NCBI GenBank assembly: GCA_020402745.1
Contig: JADBYZ010000008.1
Coordinates: 1-62,300, forward strand
DNA: 62,300 bases
DNA from: Phenylobacterium sp.
Lineage (GTDB): Bacteria; Pseudomonadota; Alphaproteobacteria; Caulobacterales; Caulobacteraceae
Reading direction: 5' to 3'
Shown here: one piece after another, positions 29,298 to 37,562 of the stretch
Layout: every line of letters begins with the position of its first letter
Position numbering within the stretch: the stretch's first letter is position 1
Notes under the pieces: model-generated
Databases searched by the model: none
What the model was told of the DNA's origin: nothing
The model's input: the letters and a program-made list of their open reading frames with translations, nothing else
Program-made: the position numbers and the translations under genes

Positions 29298-29374
29298 TGG
29301 TCGGAGTGGCAGGATTTGAACCTGCGACCCCCGCGTCCCGAACGCGGTGCTCTACCAGACTGAGCCACACTCCG
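29298..29374 (-). tRNA. tRNA-Pro (anticodon CGG)
   Basis: The minus strand folds into a full cloverleaf. The acceptor arm is CGGAGTG with CACTCCG, the anticodon arm CCGCG-TTCGGGA-CGCGG has anticodon CGG, and the T arm is GCAGG-TTCAAAT-CCTGC. Discriminator A is followed by an encoded CCA (29298-29300). Confidence 0.96.
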
Positions 29375-29497
29375 ACTAAGGGGCCGGCTTATAGAGGACG
29401 GGTCGCCCCGTCGCAAGCGAGGCGGAGGCGTTGCATCCCGTCCGGCCTTGGGCTATTCCGACGCCCTCGCGCGGCCCATCTGCGTCGCCGTTCCTGC

Positions 29498-29571
29498 TGG
29501 GGAATGGTGTAATGGTAACACAGCGGTTTTTGGTACCGTCATTCTAGGTTCGAGTCCTAGTTCCCCAGCCA
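29498..29571 (+). tRNA. tRNA-Gln (anticodon TTG)
   Basis: A cloverleaf is read with acceptor arm TGGGGAA and TTCCCCA, anticodon loop TTTTGGT (anticodon TTG) and T arm CTAGG-TTCGAGT-CCTAG. Discriminator G is followed by an encoded CCA. It is divergent from tRNA-Pro, 123 bases apart. Confidence 0.96.
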
Positions 29572-29608
29572 CGAACTCCCGTCTTCCCGCCCTGGTGCGC
29601 CTGGCTGT

Positions 29609-31780
29609 TCAGGGCCGCGCCTGGCCGTCCACCGCCCAGAGGGCGAAGGCGTATTCCAGCGCCGTTTCCTTCAGGTCGTCGAACCGTCCCGCGGCGCCGG
29701 CGTGGCCGGCCTCCATGTTCATCTTGAGCAGGACGGGTCGGCCGCTCGTGGACGCCGGGCGCAGGCGCGCCACCCACTTGGCCGGCTCCCAGTAGGTGAC
29801 TCGGGGGTCTGACAGTCCGCCCGTCGCCAGGATGGCCGGGTAGGGCCGGGCGGCGATGTTGTCGTAGGGGCTGTAGGCGGCGATCGTGTCGTAGGCCGCC
29901 GGGTCGGTCAGGGGGTTCCCCCACTCCGGCCATTCGGGGGGCGTCAGGGGCAGGGAGGCGTCGCTCATGGTGTTGAGGGCGTCCACGAAGGGGACGGCGG
30001 CGACGATCCCGGCGAAGAGGTCCGGCCGCAGGTTGGCCACGGCGCCCATCAGGAGCCCCCCCGCCGACCCGCCATAGGCCACCGTATTGGCCGGCGCGCC
30101 GTACCCCTGGCGGTGGAGGTGCTCGGCGCAGGCGATGAAGTCCGTGAAGGTGTTCATCTTGCGCTCACGGCGACCGTCGAGGAACCAGCCCCACCCCTTC
30201 TCCGAGCCTCCGCGCACGCAGGCCCGGGCCCAGATCCAGCCCCGGTCCACGAGGCTGAGGGCGCGGATGGAGAAGCTGGCCTCCTGGCTGATGCCGTAGC
30301 TGCCGTAGCCGTACAGGAAGAGGGGCGCCGAGCCGTCGAGCTTCTGGCCCTTCCGCATCAGGACAAAGACCGGAACCTCTGTCCCGTCCGCGGCGCGGGC
30401 GTTCAGGCGCCGGGTCTCGTAGCGGGCGGGGTCGTGGCCCGAGGGGATATCCTGGGTCTTCACCACGGTCCGGGTGCGGGCCGCCATGTCGTAGTCCACC
30501 CAGCTTCGGGGGGTGGTCATGGAGTTGTAGACAAAGCGCAGGAGGTCGGTGTCGTACTCAAGCCCCGGATCGAGATCGAGGGCGAAGGCCGGCTCGTCGA
30601 AGGCGACGGCGTGCTCCTCGCCCTGGGCGTTGCGGATGACGATCCGGTTGAGGGCGTCGGCCTTTTCCAGCCGCACCAGCCAGCGCTTGAAGGCCAGGAC
30701 GCCCTCGACCAGCACTCCGGGCCGGTGGGGGACCATCTCGCGCCAGGCGGCGCGGCCCGGCGTGGCCTCCGGGGCGGTCACCAGCTTGAAGTCGACGGCC
30801 CCGTCCGCATTGGTGCGGATGACGAAGCGGTCGTTCCAATGCTCGAGGTCGTAGAGCACCCCTTCGCGCCGTGGCTCCAGGGGGACCGGCGCGGCGGTGG
30901 GCTGGTCGGCCGGGATCAGCAGGACCTCGCTCGTCTCCTGGTTGCCGCAGGAAATCAGGAGGAAGCGGTCGGAGGCGCTGCGGCGGACCCCGATGAAGAA
31001 GCCTTCGTCGCGCTCGGTGTAGACCAGCACGTCGTCCGCGGCGGTCCCGCGCACCGGGCGGCGATAGATGCGCGCCGGCCGGCCGTTGTCGTCGCGCCAG
31101 GTCCAGAACAGCCAGGTGCTGTCAGGGGAGAAGGTGAAGTCGCCGGTCGAGCTCTCCACAGGGGAGGGAAGGACCTTCCCGGTTTCGAGGTCGCGAATGC
31201 GGATGCGGTAGACCTCCGAGCCCTGCTCGTCGACCGCCCAGGCGTAGAGGCTGTGATCGGGCGAATGGCCCGCCGCCCCGACGCTGTAGAAGGCCTTGCC
31301 CTTGGCTTCGGCCTCCTCGTCCAGGAGGATCTCCTCCGCCCCGCCGGCCCGGGGGCGGCGAACATGCAGGGGGTGCTGGGCGCCGGCGGCGTAGCGGGTG
31401 GCGTAGGCAAAGGGACCGTCGGGCTCGGGCGCCGAGGCGTCGTCCTCGCGGATCCGGCCCTTCATCTCCTGGAACAGGGTCTCCTGGAGCGGCTCGGTCG
31501 GCGCCAGGACCGCCCGCATGTAGGCGTTCTCGGCCTCCAGGTACTGGCGGATTTCCGGCTTGAGGACGGAAGGGTCGCGCAGGACCTTCTGCCAGTCCGG
31601 ATCCTTCATCCAGGCGTACTCATCCGTCCGGGTCCGGCCCAGCTGGGTGATCGAGACCGGGTCGCGGCGGGGGATGGGCGGGGCCGGGGCGGTCATGGGG
31701 CGTGTCCTCCGTGGCGCCGCGGCCGAGGGGGCGGCGAAGGCCAGGGCGGCGGCCCCGGCGAGCCAGTCTCTGCGGTTCAT
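29609..31780 (-). CDS. oligopeptidase B-type S9 peptidase, exported
   Basis: This is a prolyl oligopeptidase family serine peptidase. The 723-residue protein has a beta-propeller N-terminal half and an alpha/beta hydrolase C-terminal half with the nucleophile in YGGSAGGLLMG (about residue 570) and the active-site His in AGHAGAAGRF. The ending resembles oligopeptidase B, which cleaves after basic residues. The N-terminus MNRRDWLAGAAALAFAA is a twin-arginine-like signal, so unlike E. coli OpdB it is probably periplasmic. It is monocistronic on the minus strand. Confidence 0.9.
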   Translation of the reverse strand: MNRRDWLAGAAALAFAAPSAAAPRRTRPMTAPAPPIPRRDPVSITQLGRTRTDEYAWMKDPDWQKVLRDPSVLKPEIRQYLEAENAYMRAVLAPTEPLQETLFQEMKGRIREDDASAPEPDGPFAYATRYAAGAQHPLHVRRPRAGGAEEILLDEEAEAKGKAFYSVGAAGHSPDHSLYAWAVDEQGSEVYRIRIRDLETGKVLPSPVESSTGDFTFSPDSTWLFWTWRDDNGRPARIYRRPVRGTAADDVLVYTERDEGFFIGVRRSASDRFLLISCGNQETSEVLLIPADQPTAAPVPLEPRREGVLYDLEHWNDRFVIRTNADGAVDFKLVTAPEATPGRAAWREMVPHRPGVLVEGVLAFKRWLVRLEKADALNRIVIRNAQGEEHAVAFDEPAFALDLDPGLEYDTDLLRFVYNSMTTPRSWVDYDMAARTRTVVKTQDIPSGHDPARYETRRLNARAADGTEVPVFVLMRKGQKLDGSAPLFLYGYGSYGISQEASFSIRALSLVDRGWIWARACVRGGSEKGWGWFLDGRRERKMNTFTDFIACAEHLHRQGYGAPANTVAYGGSAGGLLMGAVANLRPDLFAGIVAAVPFVDALNTMSDASLPLTPPEWPEWGNPLTDPAAYDTIAAYSPYDNIAARPYPAILATGGLSDPRVTYWEPAKWVARLRPASTSGRPVLLKMNMEAGHAGAAGRFDDLKETALEYAFALWAVDGQARP

Positions 31781-31841
31781 GGCGCGTATCCCGCTCAGGA
31801 GTGGGCCGGGGCGACGCAGGCGCCGCCCCGGTGGACGGGTC

Positions 31842-32291
31842 TCAGCCCGCGTAGAGGATCGACATGGTCTCGGCGACGCAGGCGGGCTTGGACTCGCCTT
31901 CGATCTCGATCGTGCATTCGTTGCGGATCTGCACGCCGCCGGCCTTGGCCTCGACGCCGATCAGCTTCTGGCGCATGCGCACGCGCTTGCCGACCCGGAC
32001 CATGTTGATGAAGCGGACCTTGTCGGAGCCGTAGTTGATGCCGCGGCTGACGCCCTTCACGGGCAGCATGCCGGCGCCGAGGAAGGGGATGAGCGACAGG
32101 GTCAGGTAGCCGTGGGCGATGGGGCCGCCTATCTCGCGGGTGGCGCGCTCGACGTCCACGTGGATCCACTGGTGGTCGCCGGTGGCCTCTGCGAACTGGT
32201 TGACCCGCTCCTGGCTGATCTCCACCCAGTCCGAGACGCCGACTTCCTGGCCGACGAGACCGGGCAGGTCCTTGATTTCCACGGGGTTCAT
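31842..32291 (-). CDS. MaoC-like (R)-specific enoyl-CoA hydratase
   Basis: This hot-dog-fold hydratase adds water to trans-2-enoyl-CoA. From the ATG at 32291 (MNPVEIKDLPG), preceded by GAGGGAG, it has 149 residues. The hydratase-2 motif is seen as NQFAEATGDHQWIHVD (about 34-49) with the catalytic Asp and His, followed by GGPIAHGYLTLSLIP. It may feed fatty acid degradation or polyhydroxyalkanoate synthesis. It is divergent from the ProRS gene. Confidence 0.9.
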   Translation of the reverse strand: MNPVEIKDLPGLVGQEVGVSDWVEISQERVNQFAEATGDHQWIHVDVERATREIGGPIAHGYLTLSLIPFLGAGMLPVKGVSRGINYGSDKVRFINMVRVGKRVRMRQKLIGVEAKAGGVQIRNECTIEIEGESKPACVAETMSILYAG

Positions 32292-32416
32292 GTCGCGCTC
32301 CCTCAAAATTGTTGCAATCGCGCCGCTAGCGATAGCATCCGCCGCCGACCGTGCAAGCGGGCTTTGCCCGGAGGGCGGGTCCGCCGTAAGGAAGGACGCC
32401 CTGCAGGAGCCTTCCG

Positions 32417-33976
32417 ATGCAACGCGCGCTCAGCGTCAGCCGCATGACCGGCAATTCGTCCACCTTCCCCGACTGGTACCAGGCCATCGTCCGCGAGGCT
32501 GACCTCGCGGAAGTCTCGCCGACCCGGGGCGCCATGATCATCAAGCCGTGGGGCTACGGCGTCTGGGAGCGAATCCAGCAGACCCTCGACCGGCGGATCA
32601 AGGAGACCGGCCACGAGAACTGCTACTTCCCCCTCTTCATCCCCCTGTCCTTCTTCGCCAAGGAGGCCGATCACGTCGAAGGCTTTGCCAAGGAGATGGC
32701 GGTGGTCACCCACCACCGGCTGAAGCAAGTGGACGGCAAGCTGGCGCCCGATCCCGACGCCTGGCTGGAAGAGCCTTTGGTGGTGCGTCCGACCTCAGAG
32801 ACCATCATCGGCGACGCCTTCTCGCGCTGGATCAAGAGCCACCGGGACCTGCCCGTGCTGATCAACCAGTGGGCCAATGTCGTGCGCTGGGAGATGCGCA
32901 CGCGCCTGTTCCTGCGCACCTCGGAATTCCTCTGGCAGGAGGGCCACACCGCCCACGCCACCGCCGAGGAGGGCCGGGAAGAGACCCTGAAGATGCTGGA
33001 GGTCTATCGCGAATTCTCCGAGACCGTCCTGGCCATGCCGGTGGTCGCGGGCGAGAAGCCCGAGAACGAGCGCTTCCCCGGCGCCGACAAGACCTTCTCC
33101 ATCGAGGCCATGATGCAGGACGGCAAGGCCCTGCAGGCGGGCACTTCGCATGACCTGGGAACCCACTTCGCCGAGGCCCAGAACATCCGCTTCCAGAACT
33201 CGGCGGGTGAGCTGGTGCACTGCCACACGACCAGCTGGGGCGTCTCCACCCGCCTGATCGGCGGCGTGATCATGACCCACGGCGACGACGACGGCCTGCG
33301 CCTGCCCCCCGCCATCGCCCCCCGGCAGGTGGTGATCGTGCCCATGCTGAGGGACAAGCCCGAGGACGCCGAGGTCCTGGCGGCGGGCGAGGCCCTGGCG
33401 AAGGCCATGGGCCAGGTGATCGCCCTGGGCGAGCCGGTGCGGGCCCTGCTCGACACCAAGGCTCAGAAGTCGGCTGAGAAGCGCTGGAACTGGGTGCGCC
33501 GCGGCGCGCCGTTGATCATTGAGCTGGGTCCCCGCGACGTGGCGGGCGGCACGATCAGCTTCATGCGCCGGGACCGTCTGCGGGACGGCGACAAGGTGGC
33601 CAGCCAGTCGATGAGTCGCGAGGACTTCCTGGCTGGCCTGCCGGCCCTGCTCGCCGAGATCCAGCAAGGGCTCTACGACGAGGCCAAGGCCCGGCTGGAG
33701 GCGAACATCCGCACGGATATCTCCACCTTCGAAGCGATGGCCGCCTTCTTCGGGGCCGCCGCCGCCGACGACGAGGAGGCGACCGCCTTCCGTGGCTGGG
33801 TGCGCGCGCCCTGGGCCCGGCCGACCGGCGATGAGCTCGAGGCCCTCGAGCAGAAGCTGAAGGCCCTGCGCCTGACCCTGCGCAACGCCCCCATGGACCA
33901 GCCGGCGACCTTCGGCCCCTGCCTCTTCACGGGGCGGCCGGGCGTAGAGGAGATCCTGATCGGGCGGGCGTACTAG
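32417..33976 (+). CDS. proS: proline--tRNA ligase, archaeal/eukaryotic type
   Basis: This class II synthetase charges tRNA-Pro. The 519-residue protein opens with IKPWGYGVWERIQQTLD, has motif 2 in TRLFLRTSEFLWQEGHTAHAT and motif 3 near GVSTRLIGGVIMTHGDD. After the anticodon-binding domain it has the C-terminal extension of the archaeal/eukaryotic form, ending in a terminal tyrosine (GRAY). The bacterial editing insert is absent. Many alphaproteobacteria instead carry a shorter bacterial-type enzyme, so this copy is either a replacement or a second ProRS. AGGAG precedes the ATG. A tRNA-Pro gene lies 3 kb away. Confidence 0.92.
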   Translation: MQRALSVSRMTGNSSTFPDWYQAIVREADLAEVSPTRGAMIIKPWGYGVWERIQQTLDRRIKETGHENCYFPLFIPLSFFAKEADHVEGFAKEMAVVTHHRLKQVDGKLAPDPDAWLEEPLVVRPTSETIIGDAFSRWIKSHRDLPVLINQWANVVRWEMRTRLFLRTSEFLWQEGHTAHATAEEGREETLKMLEVYREFSETVLAMPVVAGEKPENERFPGADKTFSIEAMMQDGKALQAGTSHDLGTHFAEAQNIRFQNSAGELVHCHTTSWGVSTRLIGGVIMTHGDDDGLRLPPAIAPRQVVIVPMLRDKPEDAEVLAAGEALAKAMGQVIALGEPVRALLDTKAQKSAEKRWNWVRRGAPLIIELGPRDVAGGTISFMRRDRLRDGDKVASQSMSREDFLAGLPALLAEIQQGLYDEAKARLEANIRTDISTFEAMAAFFGAAAADDEEATAFRGWVRAPWARPTGDELEALEQKLKALRLTLRNAPMDQPATFGPCLFTGRPGVEEILIGRAY

Positions 33977-33997
33977 GGGCGAAGCTTCGACTCGGTT

Positions 33998-34039
33998 GAC
34001 CCCCTCCGTCGCGCTGCGCGCGCCACCTCCCCCTTGGGG
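33998..34039 (+). repeat. REP-like repeat copy A, interrupted
   Basis: The unit GACCCCCTCC, a GC-rich stem with TGC loop, then CCTCCCCCTTGGGG is cut at 34039 by a 106-base insertion. It resumes at 34146 with CCCCCTTGGGG and GAGGAATTAG. It is inverted relative to copies B, D and E. Confidence 0.75.
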
Positions 34040-34145
34040 ACTGTTGCGAAATGGGGTAAAACGAGAACGATATTCCCGATCTGAATCCGTTACGTTCAGC
34101 TTGTGAATCCGATCCGTTCCGCCGTGTTCCGAATATTGCAACGGT
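34040..34145. mobile_element. 106-base MITE-like insertion inside a REP repeat
   Basis: The element begins ACTGTTGCGAAAT and its other end, read inward, is ACCGTTGCAATAT (10 of 13 match). It is flanked on both sides by the direct repeat CCCCCTTGGGG (34029-34039 and 34146-34156), as expected of a target duplication. Its left end is nearly identical to the insertion-sequence end at 136. It has no reading frame of note, so it would depend on a transposase in trans. Confidence 0.6.
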
Positions 34146-34176
34146 CCCCCTTGGGGGAGGAATTAGGGAGCCATTG

Positions 34177-34226
34177 CTCCCCCAAGGGGGAGCTCCGACC
34201 GAAGGTCGGTGAGGGGGTCTACGGCG
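34177..34226 (-). repeat. REP-like repeat copy B
   Basis: This is a CCCCCAAGGGGG palindrome, a stem-loop CCGACC-GAA-GGTCGG and the tail GAGGGGGTCTACGGCG. It forms a tail-to-tail pair with copy A, and the final 16 bases are identical to copy E at 170-185. Confidence 0.8.
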
Positions 34227-34234
34227 GCTCAGCT

Positions 34235-34286
34235 GACCCACTCCGGCCCGCTGCGCGGTCCACCGCCCCCTGGGGGGAGGAATTAG
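34235..34286 (+). repeat. REP-like repeat copy C
   Basis: This is a diverged forward copy: GACCCACTCC, a stem around TGC, then CCGCCCCCTGGGGGGAGGAATTAG. It pairs with copy D in the same way that A pairs with B. The rest of the proS to acyl-CoA ligase gap (33977-34351) holds nothing else I can support. Confidence 0.75.
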
Positions 34287-34290
34287 AAGC

Positions 34291-34332
34291 GCTCCAAGGG
34301 GGAGTTCCGACCGAAGGTCGGCGGAGAGAGTC
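34291..34332 (-). repeat. REP-like repeat copy D
   Basis: This is an inverted, partly eroded copy with CTCCAAGGGGGAG, the stem-loop CCGACC-GAA-GGTCGG and a shortened tail. It ends just downstream of the stop of the minus-strand acyl-CoA ligase gene. Confidence 0.7.
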
Positions 34333-34351
34333 AGCGGCCTGGCAGGGATCC

Positions 34352-35890
34352 TCAGACGATCTTGGAGCCTTCCTTGCCCCAGTAGGCGTCGCGGATCAGG
34401 CGCTTGTAGAGCTTGCCCGTCGGGTGCCGGGGGAGCTCCTCCATGAAGTCGATGATCCGCGGGCACTTCACGTGGCTGATGTTGGCCCGGCAGAATTCGG
34501 CGATCTCGGCGCGGAAGGCGTCGTTGGCGTCGGCCCAGTCGGCGGGCTGGATCATCGCGGCCACCTGCTCGCCCATCTCTTCGTGCGGGGCGCCGACGAC
34601 GGCGGCGTCGGTGATCTTGGGATGGGTGATCAGCAGGTTCTCGAGTTCTTGCGGATAGATGTTCACTCCGCCGGAGATGATCATGAAGCTCTTGCGGTCA
34701 GTGAGGTAGAGGAAGCCCTCCTCGTCCACCCAGCCCACGTCGCCAAGGGTGGTCCAGCCGTGCTTGTTGGTGTTCTCGGCCACCTTGTCCGGGGCGTTAT
34801 GATAGGCGAGCGGCGCGCCGCCCGCGAAATAGACCGTGCCTTCGGTGCGGGGCGGGACCTCCTCGCCGTCCTCGCCGACGATCTTGACCTCGCCCATGAC
34901 CGAGCGGCCAACCGTGCCCTTGTGGGCCAGCCAGTCCTCGGGGCCGACATAGCAGAAGCCGTTGCCCTCGGAGCCGGCATAGTACTCGTGGACCACCTTG
35001 CCCCACCACTCGATCATCTGCTCCTTGACCGGGACGGGGCAGGGGGCGGCGGCGTGGACCGCCGAGCGGATGGAGGAGACGTCGTACTTCGCCCGCACCT
35101 CGGCCGGCAGCTTCAGCATGCGCACAAAGTGGGTCGGCACCCACTGGCCGACGTCGATCCGGTACCGCTCGATCAGGGCGAGGGCGGTCTCGGGGTCGAA
35201 CTTCTCCATGACCACCACCGTCCCGCCCATGCGCTGGACGGACATGCACCAGCGCAGGGGGGCGGCGTGATAGAGCGGCGCCGGCGAGATATAGATGCTG
35301 TCGGGCCGGAAGCCGAACAGGCCCTGGGCCATCATGGCCAAGGCGTTGGGCTCATCGATGGGGGCGCCGGTCAGGGGGGGCTTGATGCCCTTAGGCCGGC
35401 CGGTGGTGCCCGACGAATAGAGCATGTCGGCGCCGGCGGTCTGGTCGGCGATGGGCTCGGCGGGCATGGCGGCGCGCGCGGCCTCGAAGCTCTCGTAGGG
35501 CGCCCGCGGCTCACCCACCATGTAGAGCTTCACACCCGGGATGAGGGCCGGAAGCTCGTCGATCACGGACCCGACGCCGGCGGAGGTGATCAGCACCTTC
35601 GCCTCGCAGTCGCCCATAATGTACTCGATCTCGCCGGCGGAGAGCTTGGACGAGATGCAGGTGAAATAGAGGCCTGAGCGCTGGGCGGCCCAGGCGATCT
35701 CGAAGTACCGGGGATGGTTGTCCAGCATGAGGGCGATGACGTCGCCGGTCTTCAGGCCGAGGGACCGGAAGAGCTGGGCGCCCTGGTTCGAGCGGTCGTC
35801 CAGTTCGCGGTAGGTGACGGTTTCCCCGGTGGCGCCCATGATGTAGGCGGCGCGGTCCGGCTGGGTCCGGGCGTGGGTTGCGGGGTGCAT
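34352..35890 (-). CDS. acyl-CoA synthetase (AMP-binding)
   Basis: This AMP-forming ligase activates a fatty or xenobiotic carboxylic acid. From the ATG at 35890 (MHPATHARTQPDRAAYIM) it has 512 residues. An ATG six bases earlier lies directly against GAGGAGG, whereas this one has a six-base spacer. Motifs are LYSSGTTGRPKGI (about 156-168), a WGKVVHEYYAGSEG adenylate region and the C-terminal SGGVNIYPQELENLL hinge. It resembles FadD3/FadD13-like and crotonobetaine-ligase-like enzymes. It is divergent from an enoyl-CoA hydratase with a palindromic operator between them. Confidence 0.9.
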   Translation of the reverse strand: MHPATHARTQPDRAAYIMGATGETVTYRELDDRSNQGAQLFRSLGLKTGDVIALMLDNHPRYFEIAWAAQRSGLYFTCISSKLSAGEIEYIMGDCEAKVLITSAGVGSVIDELPALIPGVKLYMVGEPRAPYESFEAARAAMPAEPIADQTAGADMLYSSGTTGRPKGIKPPLTGAPIDEPNALAMMAQGLFGFRPDSIYISPAPLYHAAPLRWCMSVQRMGGTVVVMEKFDPETALALIERYRIDVGQWVPTHFVRMLKLPAEVRAKYDVSSIRSAVHAAAPCPVPVKEQMIEWWGKVVHEYYAGSEGNGFCYVGPEDWLAHKGTVGRSVMGEVKIVGEDGEEVPPRTEGTVYFAGGAPLAYHNAPDKVAENTNKHGWTTLGDVGWVDEEGFLYLTDRKSFMIISGGVNIYPQELENLLITHPKITDAAVVGAPHEEMGEQVAAMIQPADWADANDAFRAEIAEFCRANISHVKCPRIIDFMEELPRHPTGKLYKRLIRDAYWGKEGSKIV

Positions 35891-35947
35891 GGTCATCCTC
35901 CTCGGTCGTCGCGCAGCTGCGGGCCGCCGGTGATCCGGCTTGCGGCG

Positions 35948-35981
35948 TGCATATGCAGGTCTTGACGGGAGGTCCGTCAAG
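35948..35981. promoter_or_regulatory. operator-like palindromes between acyl-CoA ligase and hydratase genes
   Basis: An inverted repeat CTTGACGG-GAGGT-CCGTCAAG (35961-35981) has perfect 8-base arms. A second perfect palindrome TGCATATGCA lies at 35948-35957. Both sit in the 131-base divergent intergenic region, which suits a TetR- or FadR-like repressor controlling both genes. No regulator gene is adjacent. Confidence 0.65.
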
Positions 35982-36021
35982 GCCGACCGATGCGCCGGAA
36001 ACGCCACGGAGAGAAACGACC

Positions 36022-36900
36022 ATGTCAAACTTCGAGACGATCCGCCTGGAAGTCGAGGACGGCATCGCCACCCTGACCCTGAACCGGCCGGACAAGCTGA
36101 ACGCCTTCAACACGCAGATGATGCAGGAGATGATCGCGGCCTTCGACCAGACCGACGCCGACGACAGCGTCCGCGTGGTGATCGTCACCGGTGCAGGCCG
36201 CGCCTTCTGCGCCGGCGCGGACCTGTCCGCCGGGGCGGCGACCTTCGACTATTCCGCCCGGGGCGGAGAGGAGAAGGAGGCCCGGACCGTTGAGGGCGTC
36301 CAGCGCGACGGCGGCGGCCTTCTCACCCTGCGTATCTATGACAGCCTCAAGCCCGTGATCGCGGCGGTGAATGGCGCTGCGGTCGGGGTGGGCGTGACCA
36401 TGCAGCTGGCGATGGACATTCGCATGGCGTCGACCGACGCCCGTTATGGCTTCGTGTTCGCCCGCCGGGGGATCAATCCTGAGGCCTGCTCGTCCTGGTT
36501 TCTGCCCCGCCTGGTCGGCGTCCAGACCGCCCTGGAGTGGTGCTATTCAGGCCGGGTCTTCCCGGCGCAGGAAGCCCATGACCGGGGTCTGGTCAGGTCG
36601 CTGCACGCCCCGGAGGACCTGCTGCCCGCCGCCCGGGCCCTGGCCCGCGAGATCGCCGACAACACCGCGCCGGTCTCCATCGCCCTGACTCGCCAGCTCA
36701 TCTGGCGTATGGCGGGGGCGAGCCACCCGATGCAGGCCCACATGGCTGATAGCCGGGGCATCCAGGCCCGCGGGGCCATGGCCGACGCCAAGGAAGGCGT
36801 CCTGTCCTTCCTTGAAAAGCGTCCACCAAGGTACCCGGATAAGGTTTCGGCCGACCTCCCCAATATCTGGGAGCACTGGAGCGGTCCCAGATTCCAGTGA
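36022..36900 (+). CDS. enoyl-CoA hydratase/isomerase family protein
   Basis: This crotonase-fold enzyme of beta-oxidation or a related catabolic route starts at ATG 36022 behind GGAGAG, giving 292 residues. It has the family opening DGIATLTLNRPDKLNAFN, the oxyanion-hole segments GRAFCAGADLS (about 58-68) and NGAAVGVGVTMQLAMD (about 117-132). The glutamate pair of true hydratases is not obvious from position alone, so the reaction may differ. The gene is divergent from an acyl-CoA ligase and shares its operator region. The product of the ligase would be a natural precursor. Confidence 0.88.
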   Translation: MSNFETIRLEVEDGIATLTLNRPDKLNAFNTQMMQEMIAAFDQTDADDSVRVVIVTGAGRAFCAGADLSAGAATFDYSARGGEEKEARTVEGVQRDGGGLLTLRIYDSLKPVIAAVNGAAVGVGVTMQLAMDIRMASTDARYGFVFARRGINPEACSSWFLPRLVGVQTALEWCYSGRVFPAQEAHDRGLVRSLHAPEDLLPAARALAREIADNTAPVSIALTRQLIWRMAGASHPMQAHMADSRGIQARGAMADAKEGVLSFLEKRPPRYPDKVSADLPNIWEHWSGPRFQ

Positions 36901-37106
36901 CCCCTTGGTTGACCGGTTTCTGAAGCCTCAGGGAGGCGCAGGTTCCGACAAGATTGGTGAATCTTGCGCCGAAGCGCGGGAGCGTCCCTGTAACCTCAGT
37001 AATCCGCAGATGAACGTCTTGCGGTCTGCGGAACATGTTGCTATTGCCAACGCGTGCGCGCTTGGAAGCGACGCTTTTCTATATTTCTGAGAGATGGAAA
37101 CCCATA

Positions 37107-37532
37107 ATGGATGAGAAGACTGGCGTCATCGAGATGACTGCGGATATTGTTTCCGCCTACGTTGGAAACAATACGATTTCAGCAGCCGAGCTTCCTTCGC
37201 TCATTCAGAGCGTACATCGCGCTTTGGCAGGCGTCAGCGGAGCCGCAGAGCCCGTCGAGGTCGCCCCTCGTGATCCGGCCGTGCCCGTCCGCCGGTCTAT
37301 TACTCCGGATTTCATCATCTGCCTGGAGGATGGTCGCAAGTTCAAGTCGCTCAAGCGCCACCTGCGGACGAAGTACAATATGAGCCCTGAGGATTACCGC
37401 GCCAAATGGGGTCTTCCGAAGGACTATCCCATGGTTGCGCCCAACTATGCGAAGGCGCGCTCTGAACTGGCCAAGCAGATGGGTCTTGGACAAGGGGGGC
37501 GCCAGGCTCCGCGCCGCCGCGGCAAGGCCTGA
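37107..37532 (+). CDS. mucR: MucR/Ros family transcriptional regulator
   Basis: MucR proteins are global regulators of alphaproteobacteria that bind AT-rich DNA and, in Caulobacter, act within the CtrA/SciP circuit. From the ATG at 37107 the protein is 141 residues. The DNA-binding domain is SITPDFIICLEDGRKFKSLKRHLRTKY and continues RAKWGLPKDYPMVAPNYA. Of the classical Ros zinc ligands only Cys72 and His85 are plain; the second cysteine position is Asp75 and the last histidine position is Lys89, so zinc binding is doubtful. An intrinsic terminator follows. Confidence 0.92.
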   Translation: MDEKTGVIEMTADIVSAYVGNNTISAAELPSLIQSVHRALAGVSGAAEPVEVAPRDPAVPVRRSITPDFIICLEDGRKFKSLKRHLRTKYNMSPEDYRAKWGLPKDYPMVAPNYAKARSELAKQMGLGQGGRQAPRRRGKA

Positions 37533-37562
37533 TTTCATTCGGTTTCTACAGCGGAAACAGAG

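Noticed and set aside
30113-32008. 631-codon open frame on the plus strand
   Set aside because: It is antisense to oligopeptidase B and the MaoC gene, with shadow-frame composition.
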